Program-made: the position numbers and the translations under genes
Source of the DNA: Myxococcus sp. RHSTA-1-4
GTDB lineage: Bacteria > Myxococcota > Myxococcia > Myxococcales > Myxococcaceae
Length of the DNA: 64,000 nt
Direction: 5' to 3'
Assembly: GCF_020037125.1 (NCBI RefSeq)
Contig: NZ_JAIQDG010000003.1
Location: 186,001-250,000, forward strand
Shown: one piece after another, positions 27,742-37,100 of the stretch
Numbering within the stretch: the first letter of the stretch is position 1
Layout of the letters: every line of letters starts with the position of its first letter
Notes under the pieces: model-generated
What the model was told of the DNA's origin: nothing
What the model saw: the letters and a program-made list of their open reading frames with translations, nothing else
Databases searched by the model: none

Positions 27742-27844
27742 TCGGAGTCCACACGCGCTCGCGGTAAGTACTGGAGATGACAGTTGCCGTGGGGGCGTGA
27801 GGGCCCGGCACATCCCTTGCTCAATGAGGCGGCGGTGTTTGTCA

Positions 27845-27984
27845 CCACCGCCGTACCTGGGCGCAGGGGGACCAGGGGGACTCACGGTGCGCGCGGTTCG
27901 TTTCACGTCGCATGAGCAGCTGTCGTGCTCGCCACCGCCGCACCTGGGCGCAAGGGGCCTCCCGGTGCGCGCGGTTGGTTTTTC
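27845..27984 (+). repeat. two imperfect direct copies of a ~55-60-bp element between btuF and btuC
   Basis: Copy A (27845-27906) and copy B (27932-27984) share CCACCGCCG-ACCTGGGCGCA and CGGTGCGCGCGGTT with a differing middle. They fill most of the 391-bp gap 27699-28089, which has no convincing gene. Confidence 0.7.
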
Positions 27985-28089
27985 GGTCCGAGGGCTTCCG
28001 AGGCAGCGGCGGCCGGGGTAGATGCGTGGCCGTCTACTCCTGGAGTGCTCCCTCATGCTCCGCCGTCTTTCGCCACTCCTCCGAGGTCG

Positions 28090-29205
28090 ATGGCAGCCCC
28101 TCCCGCGCGAGGGGAGCGCGGCACCGTGACGAGCGCCGGGACACCCACGCCGGCCGGGGGCGCGTACGGCTTCAGTGCGCCGCGAGCCGTTGCGCTCCTC
28201 GGCGGCTTCCTCGCGCTGGCGTGTGTCTCCTTCGCCCTGACCGCGCGCTTCGGCGAGCAGTCCATCTCCCTCATCACCGCGCTCACCGAGCCCACGTCCT
28301 CCGACGCCCTCATCTTCTGGGAGCTGCGCCTGCCCCGCGCGCTGCTCGGCGCCATCGTCGGCGCGGGCCTCGCCGCCTCGGGCACCACGCTCCAGGGGCT
28401 GCTGCGCAACCCGCTCGCGGAGCCGTTCGTGCTCGGCGTCTCCGGTGGCGCGGCGCTCGGCGCCACCCTGGCGCTCGCCGTGGGCCTCGCCACTGTCGGT
28501 GAGGTGGCCCCCGGCCTGGGCGGCGCGCTGTCCCACCTGTCCGCGCCCGTGCTGTTCGCCTTCGCCGGCGCGGGTGCCTCCATCCTCTTCGTGCTCTCCT
28601 CCAGCCGGGGCGCCGCCGCCCGCGCGCCCTACGCCGCGCTCCTCACCGGCGTCATCTTCAACGCCTTCGCCTCCGCCGCCATCACCCTCATCAAGGTGAT
28701 GTCCACTCCGGACCGCATCGGCGGAATCCTCCGCTGGCTCGTGGGCATGCTGCAGTTCGAGACCGTCGGCACCCTGGCGCTGTCCGCGCTCCTCCAGGCG
28801 GGCGCCGTCGGGGTCATGTGGGCGCTGTCCGGGCGGCTCAACCTCCTGTCGCTCGGCGATGACGATGCCGCGTCGCTGGGCGTGCCCGTGGCCGCCACGC
28901 GCCGCTGGCTCCTGCTGGCCTCCAGCGCCAGCGTGGCCGGCGCGGTGTCCCTCACGGGGCTCATCGGCTTCGTGGGCCTCATCGTCCCGCACCTGCTGCG
29001 GCTGGCCTTCGGCCCGGACCAGCGTCTGCTGGTGCCGCTCTCGGCACTCGGAGGCGCTTCCTTCCTCATGCTCTCGGACCTGCTGGCGCGGCTGGCCTTC
29101 CCCCTGTTCAACGAGGACCTTCCCGTGGGCGTCGTCACCGCGCTCCTCGGGGGGCCGCTCTTCCTCGCCCTCCTGCGGCGGCGGGTGAGGCTGGGACAGG
29201 TCTGA
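28090..29205 (+). CDS. btuC: cobalamin ABC transporter permease
   Basis: 371 residues from ATG 28090 (GAGG just upstream). FecCD/BtuC-type permease with about ten membrane helices. Family signatures are WELRLPRALLGAIVGAGLAASGTTLQGLLRNPLAEPFVLGVSGGAALGA, GILRWLVGML, SLTGLIGFVGLIVPHLLR (coupling region with the ATPase) and LPVGVVTALLGGPLFLALLRRR. Substrate inferred from the flanking cobalamin riboswitches and btuF. The ATPase gene is not adjacent; the likely partner is at 38134. Confidence 0.9.
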   Translation: MAAPPARGERGTVTSAGTPTPAGGAYGFSAPRAVALLGGFLALACVSFALTARFGEQSISLITALTEPTSSDALIFWELRLPRALLGAIVGAGLAASGTTLQGLLRNPLAEPFVLGVSGGAALGATLALAVGLATVGEVAPGLGGALSHLSAPVLFAFAGAGASILFVLSSSRGAAARAPYAALLTGVIFNAFASAAITLIKVMSTPDRIGGILRWLVGMLQFETVGTLALSALLQAGAVGVMWALSGRLNLLSLGDDDAASLGVPVAATRRWLLLASSASVAGAVSLTGLIGFVGLIVPHLLRLAFGPDQRLLVPLSALGGASFLMLSDLLARLAFPLFNEDLPVGVVTALLGGPLFLALLRRRVRLGQV

Positions 29206-29278
29206 CGACCGGCGGAGCATTGACAATGCCCGCCACCCGCCGTAAGCCCCGCGCGTCCTCGGTGCCCTCGTGAATCCA

Positions 29279-29440
29279 CGGGGGCTCAAGGGAACCCGGT
29301 GTGAATCCGGGACTGCCCCGCAGCGGTGAGCAGGAACGAACGCCGTCGAGTCGCACTGGCCTTGAGGGCTGGGAAGTGACGGCCAGTAGGTGGGCGCCCT
29401 CAGGGCTCCCGCGCCTGCGAGTCCGAAGACCTGCCGAAGA
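29279..29440 (+). ncRNA. second cobalamin riboswitch
   Basis: Core AAGGGAACCCGGTGTGAATC, CGGGACTGCCCCGCAGCGGTGA, the variable paired region, and the B12 box GCGAGTCCGAAGACCTGCCG (29416-29435). A hairpin CCGTGCC/GGCACGG (29442-29458) follows, the same stem as after the first riboswitch, and then a second hairpin GCCTCC/GGAGGC (29470-29485). It controls the lipoprotein-lipoprotein-Rieske operon from 29595. Confidence 0.93.
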
Positions 29441-29594
29441 CCCGTGCCTCCGGCACGGACATCACCGAAGCCTCCGAGGGGAGGCGACGGAGGCGTCCCA
29501 TCCGCGCGCGCAGTTGCGTCCGGGGCTGCCTTCGTCCCCGCTCCTCGCCCGAGGCCCAACCCGCCCGTGGGGGCGGAGAGGAAGCAGGACGCCG

Positions 29595-30881
29595 ATGAAG
29601 ACCGCCGACCTGAAGCGCGCAGCACCCTGGACGAAACCCGCGGCCCTCGCCGTGGCCACGCTCCTGCTGGCCCTGACCTCCACGGGCTGCGGCTCCGAGT
29701 GCGTGGACCCCTTCGACTGCCGCAACGACAACGGCCAGCCCCCCGAGGGCGAGCAGTGGGTCTGCCGCGCTGAGAAGTGCTCCACCGAGCCCATCGAGCA
29801 GCCGCAGCCGGGCACCGACGCCGGGACGGACGCGGGCACGGATGCCGGCACCGACGCCGGGACGAACCCGTGCGACACGGCCACGCATGACGCGAAGCTG
29901 GGCACGCTGACGCTGCAGACGGGTTTCGAGGCCGGCGAGTCGGCCACGCTGCCGGACGACGTGGCGGCGGTGGTGTCGACGCCCGGCCCCACGTACTCGC
30001 TCTACGCGCTGCGCGGCAGCGGCAAGGACGCGGCGTTGTACTCGCTGGGCACGTGGCCCGACCTCCAGACCGCCAACACGAAGCTCTACGACGTCGTCTC
30101 GGCCGATGACCGCGCTGGTGCCGCCATGGTGTTCCCCAACGGCTACCTTGCCCATGACGGCAAGCACCTGGCCGCCGGCTACACGACGAGTGCCTCGGGC
30201 TTCCCGGGCTCCATCGCCATCTACGACGTCGCCACCCCCGCCGACTCGCGGTACGTCTCCGCGGCGAGCAACCTCACCGCGGACGCCTTCGTGCGCAACG
30301 CCACCACCGCGTTCCTCGTCAACGGCTCGTCCCTGGGCAGTGCGTCCGGGGGCCTGGGCGTGTACGCGCTGGCCACCTCGGGCCAGGACTTCACCACGTC
30401 CAAGCTGGCCAACTTCCCCACGGGCGCCGGCGGCAGCGGCTACACCGCCGTGGCGACCAACGACGTCACGGTGCTGGGCTACTTCGCCTCCGGGGCCAAC
30501 CAGGTCCACGCGGTGCCGCCGACGGTGGTGGAAACCGCGCTCTCCTCCGGCACCCCGTTCGACCTGGCGGCGCAGCCGAAGATTGAAGCCGGCAGCAACT
30601 TCAACGCGGTCTCCGCCTTCGGTGAGGGCGTGGTGCTCAACCGCGGCGACTACGACAGCGTCACCTTCGCCTTCGTCGCCACCGACGTGTCCTTCTTCCC
30701 GCTCACGTTCGGCATCGGCGGGCCGCAGACGGTGACCCTCGGCGAGAGGCGGTCCGTGCTCACCTACGACGCCACCCAGTGCACCTCCGTGGAGCTGATG
30801 GCGCCGCTCGGCTCGGACGTGCTGGTGGGCCTGCGCGACAGGAACGGCCGCCGCCTCGTTCGCATCCAGCAGGCGCGATGA
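29595..30881 (+). CDS. cobalamin-regulated surface lipoprotein, propeller-like
   Basis: 428 residues. Signal peptide with lipobox LTSTGC (Cys 32), a small Cys-rich segment, then a TDAG tetrapeptide linker (four to five copies, 12-bp DNA repeats near 29814-29861). The rest is beta-rich (GPTYSLYALRGSGKDAALYSL, YLAHDGKHLAAGYTTSASGFPGSIAIYDV, GGLGVYALATSG, VVLNRGDYDSVTFAFV), resembling a propeller. It directly follows the second cobalamin riboswitch, so it is probably made when cobalamin is short and may bind corrinoid at the surface. No named family recognised; role is inference. Confidence 0.75.
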   Translation: MKTADLKRAAPWTKPAALAVATLLLALTSTGCGSECVDPFDCRNDNGQPPEGEQWVCRAEKCSTEPIEQPQPGTDAGTDAGTDAGTDAGTNPCDTATHDAKLGTLTLQTGFEAGESATLPDDVAAVVSTPGPTYSLYALRGSGKDAALYSLGTWPDLQTANTKLYDVVSADDRAGAAMVFPNGYLAHDGKHLAAGYTTSASGFPGSIAIYDVATPADSRYVSAASNLTADAFVRNATTAFLVNGSSLGSASGGLGVYALATSGQDFTTSKLANFPTGAGGSGYTAVATNDVTVLGYFASGANQVHAVPPTVVETALSSGTPFDLAAQPKIEAGSNFNAVSAFGEGVVLNRGDYDSVTFAFVATDVSFFPLTFGIGGPQTVTLGERRSVLTYDATQCTSVELMAPLGSDVLVGLRDRNGRRLVRIQQAR

Positions 30882-31633
30882 GCTCGCTCGCCTCCAGCCT
30901 CCGTCCCTGGGGCGCGGCGCTCGCCGTGCTCCTCGCCCTCTCCGCCTGCGGTGACGGGGAGGACGGCCCCGTCACGCCCACGCCGGACGCGGGCTCGGAC
31001 CTCCCCGCCGGAGATGCCGGCCCGGACAGTGGCACCGACGCGGGGCCCCGCCCGTCGGACCCGTATGCCGACGAGGTGGTCTCCTTCACGCCCGGCGACG
31101 GTGCGGGCTTCGGACAGGACCGCTTCCCCACCGTGGTGCTCGGGCCTCCCGTGGGCGTGGGCCCCGACAACGGCTCCCTCGACGTGCTCTCGCTGGGCCG
31201 CGAGGGCTCCATCACCCTGCGCTTCACGGACGTGGGCGTGGTGGACGGGCCCGGCGTGGACCTGCTCGTCTTCGAGAACGCCTTCGCCCAGCCCGGCGGC
31301 GGCATCTTCTCCGAGACGGGCGTGGTGTCGGTGAGCGAGGACGGCATCACCTGGCACGCGTTCCCCTGCGCCGCCCGGGACGCGGACGCGGGCTACCCGG
31401 GCTGCGCGGGTGTCCGCACCGTCCAGGCCAACCCCGCCAACGGCGTCAGCGCCACCGACCCCGCCGTGGCGGGTGGTGACGGCTTCGACCTCTCCACCGT
31501 GGGGCTGTCACGCGCCCGTTACATTCGCATCACCGACAGCGGCGCCAACGGCTACGGCGGCACGTCCGGCGGCTTCGACCTGGACGCCGTCGCCGTGGTG
31601 AATGGCGAGCCCCTCGAGGGGAGCACGCCGTGA
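30878..31633 (+). CDS. cobalamin-regulated surface lipoprotein
   Basis: 251 residues; ATG 30878 overlaps the previous TGA (ATGA), so it is coupled. Lipobox LALSAC (Cys 24), Asp/Gly-rich linker, then a beta-sandwich-like domain with GSITLRFTDVGVVDGPGVDLLVFENAF, VVSVSEDGITWHAFPC and ARYIRITDSGANGYGGTSGGFDLDAVAVV. This pattern is seen in extracellular proteins of several phyla that carry discoidin-like domains. Its place behind a cobalamin riboswitch suggests a part in corrinoid capture. Confidence 0.75.
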   Translation: MSSLASSLRPWGAALAVLLALSACGDGEDGPVTPTPDAGSDLPAGDAGPDSGTDAGPRPSDPYADEVVSFTPGDGAGFGQDRFPTVVLGPPVGVGPDNGSLDVLSLGREGSITLRFTDVGVVDGPGVDLLVFENAFAQPGGGIFSETGVVSVSEDGITWHAFPCAARDADAGYPGCAGVRTVQANPANGVSATDPAVAGGDGFDLSTVGLSRARYIRITDSGANGYGGTSGGFDLDAVAVVNGEPLEGSTP

Positions 31634-32166
31634 GCCGGCCCCCGCCTTCCCCGCATATAAAGGATGTGGACCGCCGCACCGCGCTCCACACCCTGCTGTG
31701 CGGCACCTGTGCCCTGGCCACGCTCGGGGCCGGGTGCGGCGGGGGGTGGCGGGAGGCCGTGGTGCTCGACGCGCCGGAGACTCCGGATGCCGGCGCGCCG
31801 GGCGCTTCCTGCTCCGGGGCGCCCACGCCGGGCACCGCCGGGGAGGGCTGGGTGGAGGTCCGCCTCGACGACCACCCCGCGCTGCGGGAGCCGGGCGGGC
31901 ACGCCGAGGTCCGCGTCCCCCAGGCGCTGCTGGACGTGGTGGTGGTGCACACCTCGCCCGGCTGCTACGCCGCCCTCTGGCGCATCTGCACCCACGGAGA
32001 CTGCGCCGTGGGGTGGCTGCCGGCGGACGGCGTGCTGGAGTGTCCCTGCCACGGCTCGCGCTTCGGACAGGACGGCGGGGTGCTGAATGGGCCCGCGACG
32101 CGCCCGCTCGCCACCTTCCCGGCGGTGCGGGCGGGGGACTCCGTCTTCATCCACCGGCCGCGCTGA
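31630..32166 (+). CDS. Tat-exported Rieske [2Fe-2S] lipoprotein
   Basis: 178 residues; GTG 31630 overlaps the TGA of the previous gene (GTGA). N-terminal twin-arginine signal DRRTALHTLL ending in lipobox LGAGC (Cys 36). Rieske motifs are complete: C120-T-H122-G-D-C125 and C138-P-C140-H141-G-S, giving the two Cys/two His ligands and the disulfide. Last gene of the cobalamin-controlled operon. A periplasmic electron-transfer role toward bound corrinoid is a speculation; other Rieske roles are open. Confidence 0.88.
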   Translation: MSRPPPSPHIKDVDRRTALHTLLCGTCALATLGAGCGGGWREAVVLDAPETPDAGAPGASCSGAPTPGTAGEGWVEVRLDDHPALREPGGHAEVRVPQALLDVVVVHTSPGCYAALWRICTHGDCAVGWLPADGVLECPCHGSRFGQDGGVLNGPATRPLATFPAVRAGDSVFIHRPR

Positions 32167-32342
32167 CCCCCGCCGCGGGCTCGCCCGGCCGCCGCTCCCG
32201 GGCCCGGGGGGATTTTCGCCCGTACTCCCAGTCATGACGCGGCGTTAGAGCCCTACCGGGAGTCCGTGCCACCCCCCGCGTGACGGTGGCTGCCGCCACC
32301 TTCTCTCAAGAGACGGGAGAGTCGTGTAATGTCGGGCAATCG

Positions 32343-34031
32343 ATGTGGCAGATCATCATCAACGGGCCCGGCTACTTCGACACGTCCTACGATCTGCCCG
32401 AGGGCGTGACGAGCCTTGGCCGCGCGGACGAGAACGACATCGTCCTCGGCGGAGACCTCGTCTCGCGCCGTCACGCGCGCTTGTACGTCGAGGGTGACGT
32501 GCTGCGCATCGAGGACCTGGGCAGCCGCAACGGCAGCCGCGTCAACGGCGCGGCGCTGCAGGGCTCGCGGCAGTTGTCGCCCGGGGACACGGTGGCGCTG
32601 GGGGAGAACACGCTCTCCGTCCGCCAGCCCAACACGGTGGAGAACGCGGCCACGGAGATGGTGGACCTGGGCGCGGGCGGGGTGGTGCGCTTCGGCCATG
32701 GGCAGGACGTGGGCCCGGCCGTCCTCCTGGCGAAGAACGTGAAGGACGCGGACGTCCTGCGCCTGCTGGACAACGTGGGGCCCGTCTCCTTCGACGACAG
32801 CTTCTCCTCCGCGTCGCCGGTGCCCGCCACCGCTACCCCGCGCGTGGGCCAGGAGACGCTGGTGCTGTTGTTCCGCACCGCCGAGGCGCTGGCCACCGCC
32901 TCCACGCTGTCCGCCTTCCTGGACATCACCATGGACCGGGTGCTGGAGCGCACGGACGCCACCACCGCCGTGGTGCTCCTCAAGCACTCCTCCGGGGCCC
33001 TCGTCCCCGCCGCCGTGCGCCACCGCGGCAAGCTGGCCAAGGGCGAGGTGCCCGTCTCGGACGCCATCGTCGAGGAGGCCCTGCGCCAGGGCCGCGCGCT
33101 CGCGGTGGGCGACGTGCGCGACGACCGCCGCTTCGCGGGCCGGGAGAGCGTCATCCTCTACGGCGTGGACCGGGTGCTGTGCATCCCCATCGGCTCCGAG
33201 CCGCCCTTCGCCGGCGTCCTCTACGTCAACACCGCCGCCAAGGGCGACACCAGCGTGGAGGTGATGCTGGACGCGTGTACCGCCGTGGCGCACCTGGTGG
33301 CCACGGGCGTGCAGAAGTTCGCCCCGCGAGACGGCTCGCCCGCGGCGGAGCGGCTGCGGCGGACGCTGGAGCGCTTCCACCCGCCGGACGTGGCCGAGCG
33401 CCGCGCCGCCGAGGCCCAGCGCGCGGGCGGCCGGCTGCCCGGGCTGGAGGAGCGCAACGTCACCGTGTTGCATGTGGAACTGGTGGGCTTTCCCGCCCTG
33501 GCCGCGAAGCTGGGCGCGGCGCGGGCCACCCAGGTGCTCAACGACTTCCACTCGCGCATGAGCGGCATCGTCTTCAGCTACGAGGCCACGGTGCAGGGCT
33601 TCCTGGGCGAGTCCATGCGCGCCCTCTTCGGCGTGCCGTACGCGAAGGGGGAGGACTCGGTGCGGGCGGTGCGCGCCGCGCTGGCGGTGCGCGCCGACTG
33701 GGAGCGGGCCATGAGCCGGCGCCCCCAGGACGAGCGCTGCGAGCTGCGCATCGCCCTGCACACCACCCGCGCGCTGGTGGGGATGATCGGCAACGACGTC
33801 CGCTCGGACTACACGGCGGTGGGGGAGGGGGTGGGGGTGGCCGGCTGGCTGGCTGCTACCGCCAACCCCGGCCAGGTGCTCATCACCGGCAAGGTCCTGG
33901 CCTCCGTGGGGGTCCGCTTCGACGTACAACCCCTGGGAGAGCGGCTCCTGCGCCCCCCCAGGGACAGGATGGCCGCCTTCGAGGTGATTGAGGAGGATGT
34001 AGGCCAGCTCACCAACCCCGGGCTGCGCTGA
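32343..34031 (+). CDS. FHA-GAF-class III cyclase-like protein with degenerate active site
   Basis: 562 residues from ATG 32343. FHA domain (residues 1-95; SLGRADENDIV, SRRHARL, DLGSRNGSRVNG), GAF domain (~180-325) and a class III nucleotide cyclase-like domain (~370-560). In the last, both metal Asp positions are Glu (E379 in LHVELVGF, E423 in GFLGESM), and the usual DxVNxAxR is E-G-V-G-V-A-G-W (495-502), losing the catalytic Asn and Arg. It is probably a binding or scaffold domain. The FHA suggests recruitment by phospho-Thr, and a kinase gene follows at 34122. Confidence 0.85.
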   Translation: MWQIIINGPGYFDTSYDLPEGVTSLGRADENDIVLGGDLVSRRHARLYVEGDVLRIEDLGSRNGSRVNGAALQGSRQLSPGDTVALGENTLSVRQPNTVENAATEMVDLGAGGVVRFGHGQDVGPAVLLAKNVKDADVLRLLDNVGPVSFDDSFSSASPVPATATPRVGQETLVLLFRTAEALATASTLSAFLDITMDRVLERTDATTAVVLLKHSSGALVPAAVRHRGKLAKGEVPVSDAIVEEALRQGRALAVGDVRDDRRFAGRESVILYGVDRVLCIPIGSEPPFAGVLYVNTAAKGDTSVEVMLDACTAVAHLVATGVQKFAPRDGSPAAERLRRTLERFHPPDVAERRAAEAQRAGGRLPGLEERNVTVLHVELVGFPALAAKLGAARATQVLNDFHSRMSGIVFSYEATVQGFLGESMRALFGVPYAKGEDSVRAVRAALAVRADWERAMSRRPQDERCELRIALHTTRALVGMIGNDVRSDYTAVGEGVGVAGWLAATANPGQVLITGKVLASVGVRFDVQPLGERLLRPPRDRMAAFEVIEEDVGQLTNPGLR

Positions 34032-34121
34032 AAACCCCTCGCGGCCGGTTGACGGGTTGAAGGGACGGGCCAGGACGGGGTTCAATGCCCTCCCCGCCAC
34101 CGTGGTGCCTCCCCACACCGC

Positions 34122-37100
34122 ATGAACGCCTCGACCCAACCCGCGCGGCTGCGCCCCTTCCGGCCCCAGCCGTTTGGCCGGTACACGCTCCTGTCGCACC
34201 TGGCGACGGGCGGCATGGGGGAAATCTACCTGGCGCGGCTGGAGGGTGCGCAGGGCTTCGAAAAGCTGTGCGTCATCAAGAAAATCCTCCCGCAGCTCGC
34301 GGCGGACACGGAGTTCGTCGAGCGCTTCGTGGGCGAGGCGCGCACGCTCGTCCGGCTCAGCCACGGCTCCATCGCCCAGGTGCTGGACATGGGGCTGCAC
34401 GAGGGCGACGCCTACATGGCCCTCGAGCACGTGGACGGCAAGGACCTGCGCAAGGTGGCGGCGCGGGTGCGGGACAGGCAGGTGCCGCTGCCGCTCACCT
34501 TCATCCTCTACATCATGGGCCGGGTGCTGGACGCGCTGGCCTACGCGCACCGCAAGAAGGATGACGACGGGGAGGACCTGAAGCTCGTCCACCGGGACAT
34601 CTCGCCGCAGAACATCCTCATCTCCTACGAGGGGGAGGTGAAGGTCATCGACTTCGGGCTCGCGAAGAGCCGGCTGTCGGCGGCGAAGACGAACCCGAGC
34701 ATCATCCTCGGCAAGTTCCTCTACATGTCGCCGGAGCAGGCGCGCCACCAGCCGGTGGACCGCCGCAGCGACCTGTACGCCGTGGGGCTGTGCCTCTACG
34801 AACTCATCAGCGGGAAGAACCCCTTCGACAGCATCCACCCCGGCGAGCTGATGTCCGTGGTGGCGAACCCGAGGATTCCGCCGCTGGACGAGGTGGAGCC
34901 GCTCACCCCGCGCGCGGTGACGGCGCTGGTGGCCCGGGCGCTGGCGGTGGACCCGTCGCAGCGCTTCCAGACGGCGGAGGAGTTCCGCGGACGCCTCCAG
35001 GCGTGCCTGATGGAAATCGACCCGAGCGCGGGTCCGGAGAGCGTCAGCCGCTTCATGCGCGAGCTGTTCGCCGCGGACTTCCAGTCCGAGCGCCGGCTGC
35101 TGGCGAGCCTCAAGGAGGTGCCGCGCATGGCCGCGGCCGAGGCGTCGCCGGAGGAGGGAGGGCCGGCTCCGCGTCCGACGATGCCGGCCATGCTGCCGCC
35201 GAAGACCATCCGCCTGGATGGGCCGGTGGAGGCGCTTTCCTTCCATCCCACCCCGCGCAGCCGTGAGGGCGGCGGCCCGGTGAGCGACGGCGAGACGCGC
35301 CCCGGCGTCATGGTGGACGAGTCCACCCGGCCCGCCATCCCCATCGAGGCGCTGGAGGAGGAGGCCCGCGCCCGCGCCGCCCGCCAGCCGCCGCAGGGCA
35401 CGGAGAGCGCGTCCTCGGTGGAGGTGCGGCCGGAGGCCTATGACCGTCCGGCCGAGCCCGCGCTCCGCCCGGCCATCCCGGAGCCCGCGCTCCGTCCGGC
35501 CTCGCTGACGCGCGAGGTGCCGATGGCGGCGCTGCCGCCGGAGGCCCTCCCCCCCGCGCCGGAGCCGAGGCCCACGCCTCCCGACCTCCGCCCCACCGAG
35601 CTGGCCCTGCCCGCCGTCCAGCCCAGGACGGCGCCTCCGGCACCGGAGATGCCCTGGGACGACGGGCCCGAGTCGCCCGCCGCCTCATCGGCCGAGTCGA
35701 CGGACCCCAGGGCCGCGCCGCTTCCCTCCGCTCCGCCTCCGCCGCCCAGCGCTTCGCAGCCGCTGCGGGCCGCCGCGATTCCGCCTCCGCCGCCCAGCGC
35801 TTCGCAGCCGCTGCGGGCCGCCGCGATTCCGCCTCCGCCGCCCAGTGCCTCGCAGCCGCTGCGGGCCGCCGCGATTCCGCCTCCTTCCGCGCCTCCGCCG
35901 CCCAGCGCTTCGCAGGCACTGCGGGCCGCGGCGATTCCGCCGCCCTCCGCGCCTCCGCCACCCAGCGCTTCGCAGCCGCTGCGGGCCGCCGCGATTCCGC
36001 CATCGCCCGCGGGGTCTCCATCCTCCTCGCAGGCACTGCGCGCCGCGGCGATTCCGCCATCGCCCGCGGGGTCTCCATCCTCCTCGCAGGCACTGCGCGC
36101 CGCGGCGATTCCGCCCTCGCCCGCGGGGTCTCCATCCTCCTCGCAGGCACTGCGCGCCGCCGCGATTCCGCCTTCGCCCGCCGCGACTCCGGCCACCTCG
36201 CAGCCGCTACGGCCCGCCGGGATTCCGCATTCGCCGGATGTGTCTCCCGCCGTCACGCAGCCGATTCGCGCCGACGCGATTCCACTTCCTCCCGCCACGC
36301 CGCCGCGCCCCGCCGTGCCGCCCGTGGCGTCCGCGTTCCCCGCGGTGGGGGCGCCCCAGGCCGCGCAGCCACCTCGTCCCCAGCCACCTCCCGCTCCGGC
36401 CTCCGGTTCGGGCCCGCGCGTGGGGGCACCCGTCGCTCCGGTGCCGCCACCCGCCGTCGCTCCCCCTGGCGGCCCGGCGCGTCCGGCGATGGGCGCCGCC
36501 CCGGTGCCGCCTTCCGCACCCACGTCCACGGCGCAGCTGGCCTCCGGGACTGCGCCGCGCACGGGGGCGGTGATGATGCCCGCCGTCGTCCCGCCTCCCT
36601 CGGGCGCGACGCCGCCGCGTACCGCCTCACTGATGGCGATGCCCATGGTGGCGCCGCCGCCTCCTCCAGGCTCCACGCCGGCGCGTGGCGCTCCCTCCGT
36701 GCCCTCCGCCGAGCAGGACGTGGTGCCCGGCGTCGCCGAGTCCGGAAATGACGCCGGCTGGGAGTCCTCCGCTCCCGGCGAAGGGCGCCTGGAAGAGCCG
36801 GAGCTGCCCGTCGTCACGCCCGAGGAGATGGGCCACGCCGAGGAGTCACCCCGGCCCGGGGACGCGGACACGCACCCGCGCTTCTCCCGGCCCTCCCGGA
36901 GCGAGCGGACCGAGGACACGCAGCCCCGCGCCCTGCGCGACGGCGACACGGACCCGCGCATCGTGCGGGACGGTGATACGGACCCACGCGTGGTCCACCG
37001 TCACGACGACACGCAGCCCCGCGTGGTGCTGGACGAGGCGCTCCTGCGCGACGTGGAGGGCACGACCGGCGAGCCGGAGGAGAAGTCGTCACCGGGCCGG

